From the NCBI GenBank assembly GCA_022447365.1, contig JAKVBL010000006.1:124001-188000 (forward strand): a stretch of DNA of 64,000 nt, written 5' to 3'. This document shows, piece after piece, positions 57,225 to 64,000 of this stretch (within the stretch, counting starts at the first letter, position 1; each line of letters begins with the position of its first letter). The position numbers and the translations under genes are program-made. The notes under the pieces were generated by a model. The model made no database searches. It was not told the origin of the DNA and was given only the letters and a program-made list of their open reading frames with translations. The stretch is from Oleiphilaceae bacterium. GTDB lineage: Bacteria; Pseudomonadota; Gammaproteobacteria; Pseudomonadales; Oleiphilaceae.

Positions 57225-59510
57225 GTGCGTTTGCGTTCTAAGTTTTTAAGTATTGGCATTTTACTAGCCATCATTCCCGCTTTTTGTCTCAGTGCCTATA
57301 TTGCATATAGCAGTTATTCGGACGGAAAGTCGGCCATTCATGAGCTTTCAAAGGCTCAACTCACTGCAGTGAGAGAGTCTAAGAAATCCCAAATAGAGCG
57401 ATATTTTCAAACGATTCAGGATCAGGTATTGAGCTTCTCGAAAGATCGGATGATCGTGAATGCAATGAGAGAGTTCAAGCAGGGGTTTGATGATTATTTG
57501 TCGCAGCGAACGGGTGACAATGTCGTTCAGCAAAAAGAAAAATTGCAGCAATACTATGAGCAATCCTTCGGTGGTGAGGACGCTGAACGTAATAACGGTC
57601 AAAAGGTCAATTCAGCAGCCTTAATGCAAGGCTTAGATGCAGACTCTATTTCTCTACAATATGATTTCATTGCAAACAACACTGAACCTTTAGGGGCCAA
57701 AGATGCCCTGATTCAGCTCGATAAGAATACGCTCTACAGTAAGTTGCACAAGATCTATCACCCGCCTATTCGCGATTTTCTGCAGCGTTTTGAGTATTAC
57801 GATATCTTCTTAGTCGCGCCAGATACCGGTGATATCGTTTATTCCGTTTTTAAAGAACTGGATTACTGAACATCTTTATTTGACGGACCTTATGCCAACA
57901 GTGGTATCGCACGCGTTTTTACGCAAGCGGTTCAAGCAACCGAGCAAGATTATGTTGTGATCGATGACTTTGCTCCTTATCCACCATCTTATGAAGATCC
58001 TGCTGCGTTTATTGCTTCTCCCATTTTTGATGCGGGAGAACTGTTAGGCGTTCTGATTTTTCAGATGCCTATAGATCGTATTAACGCAATCATGACGCAC
58101 GACCAACAATGGGCAACGACAGGTTTGGGCGAATCGGGTGAAACATATTTGATTGCTCAAGACCGCAAAATGCGCAGCATGAGCCGTTTTTTGATTGAAG
58201 ATAAAGACGTATATTTAGAGGTACTAGAAACATCGGGTTTAGATGCGCAGACACTCCAATCTATTGCCACTAAGGAAACCAGTATTGGTCTGCAGCCAGT
58301 GAACACAAGAGGTGCTGATCAAGCGTTATCTGGTGTTGTAGGATTTGAAGTTTTTGATGATTACAGAGGTGTCTCTGTGCTGTCAGCCTACGCGCCGCTC
58401 GATATTAATGGTTTGAGTTGTGCGATCATGAGCGAGATCGATGAGGCCGAGGCGTTCGCGAAATCTGAGTCTATGTTTGAATCTTTGATGACGGCTTTAG
58501 TTATCGCCTTGTTAGTCGCCGCGGTCATCGCTGTGTGTGTCAGTTTATGGTTTGCTAATCAATTGGTGTCTCCAGTGCCAGTATTTACTGAGCGCTTGCA
58601 TCGTATTGTTGAGAATGCGGATTTTACACAGCGTGTTGATGTTCGTAGTAAAGATGAGATTGGTGAGAGCTCTGATGCGATTAATCGTTTACTTGAGAGC
58701 TTTCAGACAACCGTGGCCTATATGGCAGACACGGCAACGCGTTTGTCCTCATCGTCAAAAAGCTTGCATGCGCAAAGCCAATCTATTTCTAGTGCTGCGG
58801 TTGAGTTGAATGCCACCTCAAGCGAGTTGGCTGCGAATGCCGAGCAAACTGCATCATCGGGCGCTAAGGCTAGCGAGCTTGCTAAAGAAGGTGCATGATT
58901 GATCGAAAACCGTATTGAAAGCATTCGTGCGCAAGCCAAAAACATCGAGAACATTGATTCTGAATTAGCAGATATGGCCGAGGCGGGAGAGCGCATATCT
59001 CAGGTGCTTCAGGTGATTTCTGATATTGCGGAGCAGACCAACTTATTGGCTTTAAATGCAGCTATTGAAGCCGCTAGAGCGGGAGAGCAGGGCCGAGGTT
59101 TTGCGGTGGTTGCGGATGAAGTACGTTCGCTTGCACAAAAGACGCACTCTTCAACGGACGAAATTAATGCGACGATTGAGCGTTTGCACCAAAGTATCGA
59201 CAAAGCTAAAACGGTTACCGCTCAAGGTGTTCGCGAATCAGAGCGCAGTGTAGAGGGAGTAGATAAAATGAGTGATTCCTTCCAAAGCATTGCTGAACAA
59301 ATTTCTCAAATCCAAGTTATGAACGAGCAAGTTGCGGCGGCCGCAACGGAGCAGTTAGCTGTATCTGAAGATATTTCAAGAAGTATTCACGACGTGAGCG
59401 AGCTTTCCACTCAGAGCCAAGCCAATGCAGCAGAAACTGCTAATGAGGCGCAGGTTGTCGATACGATGGTCGATGACCTTAAATCTTATGTTGGAGGGTT
59501 TAAGGCTTAG
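57225..59510 (+). pseudogene. Methyl-accepting chemotaxis protein with two in-frame TGA codons
   Basis: A single 762-codon frame runs from GTG 57225 (AGGA ahead) to the stop at 59510, broken only by TGA at 57867 and TGA at 58896, both in the same frame. Read through, it is a normal chemoreceptor: membrane helix LSIGILLAIIPAFCLSAYIAY, a dCache-like periplasmic sensor (YDIFLVAPDTGDIVYSVFKELDY*TSLF), a second helix near residue 425, HAMP, and the MA domain with hairpin tip [20 protein letters not shown]. The relatives I recall carry Gly at the first stop (DFGTSL; GGA to TGA), and Arg (CGA to TGA) is plausible at the second. The gene is probably inactivated by two nonsense changes; read-through cannot be excluded. 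Confidence 0.85.
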
Positions 59511-59573
59511 CTATTGGCTTAGCAACAGAACTACCTTAATGAAATCGTTTTTAGTCGCTACGCTCTACGATTC

Positions 59574-60033
59574 TTAATGCTGATAGGTTTTAGTATTTTT
59601 GTAGGATTCTGCATCAAAGTCTGGGTAAGCTTTGGCGCGCATGACAATAGCAATTGTTTTTTACACTTCAACCCAGGCGGCTTTACATTCTTGACTAAAA
59701 TCGTTACCCAAACCTTCCGCTAGAGTATTTATTAAGGCATTTCCGACAGGGGTGTAATCATCTATTTTTACCCCGTATTCAATATGCTTTATGGCTAAGT
59801 TTTCGAGCACTGGAACTAAGGCATCTAGGTCGTCGAGTGATTTTACGGCAATCTTCAATGTCGCCATTAGCTTTTTACCTTGCTCCGTCATATCGCCTTT
59901 AAAAAGCGGCTGAAGGCTAGGGTCATATTGAAAAAGCTTGCCGTAAAATATTTCGGCTGCTGCGTCAGCAATGGGTTCTACTTTTGCAAAACTTTCTTGT
60001 ACAGATTTTTTTCTGTGCTTCAGTGCTTGCCAT
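59574..60033 (-). pseudogene. Single-domain bacterial globin with frameshift and nonsense codon
   Basis: From ATG 60033 the frame encodes MASTEAQKK, then meets a run of seven A (60012-60006). Reading six A restores a globin frame: SVQESFAKVEPIADAAAEIF, GKLFQYDPSLQPLFKGD, LAIKHIEYGVKIDDYTPVG (with the proximal heme His) and ECKAAWVEV. A TAA at 59663 then ends this frame, yet the same frame continues sensibly (KTIAIVMRAKAYPDFDAESY...) to TAA at 59574. So the gene carries one +1 slip in a homopolymer and one nonsense change. It resembles Vitreoscilla-type hemoglobins. It converges on the broken chemoreceptor. Confidence 0.82.
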
Positions 60034-60102
60034 CGTGATGCCTCTGAGTGAGTGACATTGCACTAACGCTAGTCAACACAAATTGAAAGTGCAACTAGTC
60101 GC

Positions 60103-61191
60103 TTAGTCATACACTGAGAGCGCTTTGACTTGCGCCCACACCGACTGACCTTTTTCTAACTGTAGTTTCTTGAGAGATAAAGCTGTGATCAGCGCATGCA
60201 AAGTTTGGTCATTGATATCAAGTGTTACCAATACTGACGAGGAGTCAATTGTGGTGTCGATATGTCTGATCGTTGCTGGGATAATATTTTGAATACTTTG
60301 TTCTTTGTTATGTCTCAAGCTAATGCTCACATCTTTTGCCGCGACTCTGAGCCTAATATTTTGGCTAGCCTCTAAAGTCGTATCGTTCAAGTACACACAT
60401 GTTGATGCTGCACTGGATTGATTCTTCAAAAAGACTTTAGCAATTCCGCCTTTTGTGTCGATATCGACTACCTTGCCCTCGAATACCGAAGACAGTTGGT
60501 CATGGCTGAATACATCGGTGTGTTCTGCGAATGCGGCTAATGCGGGGCCTTTATGAAGTACTTTTCCATTGCGCATGATGATCACTTCGTCTGCTAATTG
60601 GGCAACCTCATCAATGGAGTGGCTGACATACAAAATTGGCGCGGATATGTCCTCCTTTAGCGCTTTTAAAAAATTCAGCATCTCCTGTCTTGAACTACTG
60701 TCGAGCGCAGACAGAGGTTCGTCCATGAGTATTAGGCTTGGCTGACTCAATAGTGCGCGTGCGATGTTAACGCGTTGTTTTTGTCCGCCCGATAGTTGCG
60801 AGGGGAGTTTGTCGTTAAGCTCAAATAAAGCGCATTTTTCGATAACGCTCGAAAGTGTTTCATCATTTATGTTTACGCGCTGATATTTCAGATTGAATAC
60901 TAGGTTTTCGTATACAGTTAGATGCGGCAATAGGCGTGCATCTTGGAATATATAGACGAGATTGCGCTGATGGCTTGGTACGAATGTGTTCGATTTTGAG
61001 TCTTGCCAGATGATGTCATTGACTAAAACGCGGCCATTTCCTTTTTCAAGTCCAGCTATGCATCTCAGAAGAGTGGTTTTGCCGCAACCCGACGGGCCGA
61101 AGATAGCGGTAAGCCCAGAGTTCGACAGTGACTCGTTAATAGTTAAGTGAAAGTTTTCGCGATTGAGGCGCAGATTGATATCGATACTCAT
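60103..61191 (-). CDS. modC: Molybdate ABC transporter ATP-binding protein ModC
   Basis: Cytosolic ATPase of the molybdate importer (362 aa). Walker A GPSGCGKTT near residue 33, signature LSGGQKQR near 138, Walker B LILMDEP near 158 and an H-loop VSHSIDEVA are intact. The C-terminal TOBE/Mop part (residues ~290-360) ends QSVWAQVKALSVYD and binds oxyanion for regulation. Its start overlaps modB by four bases. The presence of a working molybdate importer implies other molybdoenzymes, since napC here is broken. Confidence 0.94.
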   Translation of the reverse strand: MSIDINLRLNRENFHLTINESLSNSGLTAIFGPSGCGKTTLLRCIAGLEKGNGRVLVNDIIWQDSKSNTFVPSHQRNLVYIFQDARLLPHLTVYENLVFNLKYQRVNINDETLSSVIEKCALFELNDKLPSQLSGGQKQRVNIARALLSQPSLILMDEPLSALDSSSRQEMLNFLKALKEDISAPILYVSHSIDEVAQLADEVIIMRNGKVLHKGPALAAFAEHTDVFSHDQLSSVFEGKVVDIDTKGGIAKVFLKNQSSAASTCVYLNDTTLEASQNIRLRVAAKDVSISLRHNKEQSIQNIIPATIRHIDTTIDSSSVLVTLDINDQTLHALITALSLKKLQLEKGQSVWAQVKALSVYD

Positions 61192-61865
61192 GTGCTGCGA
61201 CGCTCTTTAGAATTCTGTTGAAGATAGGCTAAGCACCAGACAACGCAGAAAGCGAAAATAACGAGCCCTAAGGACAAGGTATGGGCTTGTTCGAAGTTCA
61301 ATGCTTCCACATGATCATAAATGGCAATTGAAAGTACGCGAGTTTCTTCAGGAATATTTCCGCCAATCATCAAGATCACGCCGAACTCTCCAAGAGTGTG
61401 CGCAAAGCTAAGAATTGCCGCGCTGAGAATTCCTGTTTTGCCCAACGGAAGTGCGATGCTCTTGAAGCGAGTAAACGGGCTTGCTCCCATTGTTGCGCCT
61501 AGTTCAAATACGCCTTTATCAATGCTAGAAAATGCGTTGTAAATAGGCTGAACGGCAAAGGGTAAGGAATAGATTATTGAGCCGAAGACGAGCCCCCAAA
61601 AAGTAAATACAAGACTGCCAAATCCTAAGGATTCAGTGATGACACCAATCGCTCCATCAGGGCTCAATAGTAGAAGTAGATAAAAACCTAATACTGTTGG
61701 AGGTAAAACAATTGGTAGAGTAATGATCGACAGAACTAGTGGCTTGAGCCGACTATGTGTTTGGCTTAACCACCAAGCTAGCGGTGTAGCGATGATTAAT
61801 AGAATTGCCATGCTGATGAATGCAAGGCGCAGGCTTAGCCATATTGTGGACCAATCTGAGATCAT
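61188..61865 (-). CDS. modB: Molybdate ABC transporter permease ModB
   Basis: Inner membrane permease (225 aa) with about five helices. The binding-protein-dependent transport signature is seen in ELGATMGASPFTRFKSIALPL near residue 120, and the ModB-type PIVLPPTVLGFYLLLLL segment near 52. It overlaps modC at one end and modA at the other by four bases each, a tight operon. Molybdate or tungstate is the substrate by family. Confidence 0.94.
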   Translation of the reverse strand: MISDWSTIWLSLRLAFISMAILLIIATPLAWWLSQTHSRLKPLVLSIITLPIVLPPTVLGFYLLLLLSPDGAIGVITESLGFGSLVFTFWGLVFGSIIYSLPFAVQPIYNAFSSIDKGVFELGATMGASPFTRFKSIALPLGKTGILSAAILSFAHTLGEFGVILMIGGNIPEETRVLSIAIYDHVEALNFEQAHTLSLGLVIFAFCVVWCLAYLQQNSKERRST

Positions 61866-62590
61866 TGAGCTTCCGTTAGATACCCAGCTTCGACGATGAT
61901 GTGTTTCGCTTCATCGCTGTTGAGATAATTAAAAAATTGAAGCGCATGTTGATTATCATGAGCCCGTTTCAATAGGACGGCGTTCTGGCGAATTGGTTGA
62001 TATAGCTTAGCAGGAACGAGCCAATGTGTATGGGCTTTGTAGGTGATGGTGATTTGAGATTGGGCGATCAGGGCCCAATTGCATGCTTTTGATAAAAAGA
62101 ACTGCTGTGCTTGTGCGACGGATTGACCTTTAACATGCTTATGAATGCTAACCCCGACTTTTTCTAAGTGCCCGATAACTTCAGCTGCGGCTCGGCCATA
62201 TGGCGCAACAGCTGGGTTTGCGTAGGCAATGCAGTCGAGCTCCCTTGGTGAGTCGAATTCGAATTTGGCGTTTTGCTCGTGCGTCACAAGAACCAATTGC
62301 CCAATCGCATAAGTAAACTCAGAATCGTCGACTACGAAAGATGGGGCAAGCGTTGTGCCTACTTCTCCTGCCGAAAGAAATATATCAAACGGAGCACCTC
62401 GTGAAATCTGAGCGGTGAGTTTTCCTGTCGATGCAGAAGAGATGCTTAATTTACTTTCGTTATATGCCTTAGACAGCTTTTCAAGCGTTGGTTTGAAGTT
62501 CGAAGCAACGGCGATGCGTACTTCCGAGCTAAACGAAACATCCGCAAAGAACGTGAAGAAAACAAGCAGAGTGTAATGTTTTATGCGCAT
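61862..62590 (-). CDS. modA: Molybdate ABC transporter substrate-binding protein ModA
   Basis: Periplasmic binding protein (242 aa) with signal peptide MRIKHYTLLVFFTFFADVSF. The ModA opening VRIAVASNFKPTLEKL and segment ISRGAPFDIFLSAGE are present, as is LDCIAYANPAVAPYGRAAAE near residue 115. Start ATG 62590 is chosen for the signal; a GTG nine codons earlier is possible. It captures molybdate for ModBC. No ModE-type site was found upstream by eye. Confidence 0.93.
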   Translation of the reverse strand: MRIKHYTLLVFFTFFADVSFSSEVRIAVASNFKPTLEKLSKAYNESKLSISSASTGKLTAQISRGAPFDIFLSAGEVGTTLAPSFVVDDSEFTYAIGQLVLVTHEQNAKFEFDSPRELDCIAYANPAVAPYGRAAAEVIGHLEKVGVSIHKHVKGQSVAQAQQFFLSKACNWALIAQSQITITYKAHTHWLVPAKLYQPIRQNAVLLKRAHDNQHALQFFNYLNSDEAKHIIVEAGYLTEAQ

Positions 62591-62697
62591 AGAGTGTGTG
62601 AGTGCATATGATGACACTTGATTTTAAATTTAAACACTAGCGAATTAGAAGATCTTAGACCACAATTGCCGCGAATTTATTGATCACGAGAAATGTT

Positions 62698-63621
62698 GTG
62701 CGTATCGAATATTGTAAAGTTGAAGATTTGAATTTTGGAGATGATCTAAACGTATGGTTGTGGCCAAAGTTGATACCTGAATGTCTGGGAGTCAAAGATA
62801 AGACTGCATTGTTAGGTATTGGCACAATCTTAAATCAGCGCACTTTCGATACGAACCTAGCCGGTGTTGAAAAGGCGTTTATCTTTGGGTCAGGATGCGC
62901 AGGTGAGCAGCCGATTATTCCTGATCACTGGAGGGTCTTGTGTGTTCGTGGACCGAAAACCGCAGAGGCTGTTGGCCTTGATTCAACATTAGCTGTTGCT
63001 GATCCTGCATATTTGTTACGTGCTGTTGAAATGTCTGAGGTCGAGAAACAATATTCTATTGGCTTTATGCCGCACCACAGAAGTGAACGAGACTTAGACT
63101 GGAAGCGTGTATGTGACGCGGCAGGTATTCGTTTTGTCTCGGCTAAACAGCCAGTTGAAGATGCTGTGCGCGAAATTCGCTCCTGTGACCTTCTTCTAAC
63201 AGAAGCTATGCATGGTGCGATCGTTGCAGATGCCTTTCGTGTTCCTTGGGTACCAGTGTTTTACAACCCGACTGTTTCGCATTTCAAATGGCAAGATTTT
63301 GCGGCATCAATGCAGATTGATCTCAAACCTGTTTATTTGCCTTTTATCTGCGAGCGTGGCCGAGATACGGGACGTCTTTTTGAGCGCAAACTAAAGGGAG
63401 GGGCTGCGCGATTTGGCCTAGGCCCGAAAAAATGGATGAGCTACCCGGTTCCAGTGCGTTATGTGAAAGACTCCGACTATAAACTGCTTGGTGATAAGTT
63501 GTTGACCATTGCTAAGACAGAAAGATCTACACTCAGCAGTGATGATGCAGTAGAAACTGCTACTTCTTCGCTACTGGAAAAAGTAGCGCAGTTGAAAGGG
63601 GACTATCTTGGGCAAAAGTAG
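62698..63621 (+). CDS. Polysaccharide pyruvyl transferase family protein
   Basis: A 307-residue enzyme that adds pyruvyl ketal groups to sugars of a surface polysaccharide. The opening RIEYCKVEDLNFGDDLNVWL and CVRGPKTAEAVGL near residue 84 are typical of the family, as is TEAMHGAIVADAFRVPWVPV near 166, with the His in MHGA. No ATG fits; GTG 62698 (GAGAAA before it) gives the usual N-terminus, and TTG 62680 is also possible. It is divergent from modA and probably opens a capsule or exopolysaccharide region that continues beyond the window. Confidence 0.88.
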   Translation: MRIEYCKVEDLNFGDDLNVWLWPKLIPECLGVKDKTALLGIGTILNQRTFDTNLAGVEKAFIFGSGCAGEQPIIPDHWRVLCVRGPKTAEAVGLDSTLAVADPAYLLRAVEMSEVEKQYSIGFMPHHRSERDLDWKRVCDAAGIRFVSAKQPVEDAVREIRSCDLLLTEAMHGAIVADAFRVPWVPVFYNPTVSHFKWQDFAASMQIDLKPVYLPFICERGRDTGRLFERKLKGGAARFGLGPKKWMSYPVPVRYVKDSDYKLLGDKLLTIAKTERSTLSSDDAVETATSSLLEKVAQLKGDYLGQK

Positions 63622-63645
63622 ACCGTAAAGTAAATGCTCCTTGTA

Positions 63646-64000
63646 TTAATGGATATCCAGTTTTATCTCTGAGACTTTCTCGCCCTTATATTGTGCATAG
63701 GTGTTTCGCGCATTTATTCGGAATTTTTCAGTAAGAAACTCATCGTCTGGCGTTCTTATAAATTGGATATTTAGTTTTGGGTATAGGAGAGACAAAGTTT
63801 TGAGAGCTGTGCTAATAAAGCCAACTATGCTCGAGACTTTGTATGATGTGATAGAAATTTCAATAGGGCGATCATCTTCAATAAGCTTAAGGTTTGCCAA
63901 TGATAACCATTTTTGAATATTCTCCTTTGATTCAGCTCTGTGAGGAAAATAGTAAGCTTTACCATTCTTACTTAGCTTTTGAAGGCATTTTAAGTAATAG
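63646..64000 (-). CDS. Glycosyltransferase family 52 / polysialyltransferase-like, 5' end outside window
   Basis: The frame is open on the minus strand from 63646 to the window edge (118 codons) and includes a segment ahead of the first start codon: KNGKAYYFPHRAESKENIQK, then LIEDDRPIEI and SYKVSSIVGFISTALKTLSL. These match the C-terminal part of GT52/alpha-2,8-polysialyltransferase-like enzymes (YPHR, P-I-E, F-x-STAL). It would transfer sialic acid or a similar sugar to a surface glycan. The N-terminal part is missing. It is convergent with the pyruvyl transferase gene. Confidence 0.7.
   Translation of the reverse strand, partial: YYLKCLQKLSKNGKAYYFPHRAESKENIQKWLSLANLKLIEDDRPIEISITSYKVSSIVGFISTALKTLSLLYPKLNIQFIRTPDDEFLTEKFRINARNTYAQYKGEKVSEIKLDIH

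Noticed and set aside
58896..58898. Selenocysteine reading of the two TGA codons in the chemoreceptor gene
   Set aside because: The expected residues are Gly and probably Arg, not Cys; no suitable hairpin was seen right after either TGA, and no sel genes are in the window.

Overview
The window looks like the chromosome of a marine-type gammaproteobacterium related to the Pseudomonadales/Oceanospirillales. The signs are an ispH-fimU-pilVWXY1E pilus locus next to thiO and a separate pilS-pilR pair (as in Pseudomonas, where these are adjacent), a monomeric NADP isocitrate dehydrogenase, FolX, DbpA, HldD, and moderate G+C with many GTG/TTG starts. This is an inference from gene content; I cannot name the genus. 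No tRNA, rRNA, CRISPR array, prophage or complete insertion sequence was seen.

Layout. 1-9394: end of ispH and the type IV pilus minor pilin / PilY1 tip cluster. 9503-12672: thiO, two DUF1161-type secreted small proteins, dbpA. 12725-14448: long leader-like DNA with an orphan Anr/FNR-type box, a His-rich metal-binding protein, and a cobalamin riboswitch ahead of a small CWC cysteine-cluster protein. 14461-19379: a methionine module with a Fre-like flavin reductase, MetR, MesX (DUF1852), MesD (folate-independent methionine synthase) and a TauE/SafE permease. 19423-22120: thioesterase, M23 peptidase, YidD and an unknown gene. 22121-23910: a scar of broken sequence (nonsense-interrupted small gene, repeat relics, 5'-truncated napC). 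23927-31724: PpiC, HldD, membrane proteins, PilS-PilR and orphan small genes. 31887-37498: XthA, nitroreductase, PfkB kinase, MFS, hydrolase and an SLT lipoprotein. 37560-48642: an RpoE-ChrR singlet-oxygen type sigma/anti-sigma pair facing a ten-gene lipid- and flavin-related run (desaturase, SDR, FAD oxidoreductases, DUF1365, Cfa, DUF2878), then a DUF523/DUF1722 protein. 48764-56692: RND pump with adaptor, folX, a lipoprotein, icd. 57225-60033: a chemoreceptor gene with two in-frame TGA codons and a convergent globin gene with a frameshift and a nonsense codon. 60103-62590: modABC. 62698-64000: start of a surface polysaccharide region (pyruvyl transferase, GT52/polysialyltransferase-like).

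How parts work together. The pilus genes and PilSR form one surface-motility system split into two loci. MetR, MesX and MesD, with a reductase and a nearby B12 riboswitch, suggest methionine synthesis independent of folate and B12. ChrR and RpoE probably switch on the divergent operon to remodel membrane lipids under photo-oxidative stress. Broken genes are concentrated in functions tied to nitrate respiration, globin chemistry and taxis (napC, globin, chemoreceptor), while modABC remains intact.

A four-copy hairpin family (core GGGGTCAGAGTA) sits at gene ends, three times between convergent genes, and probably acts as a terminator as well as a dispersed repeat.
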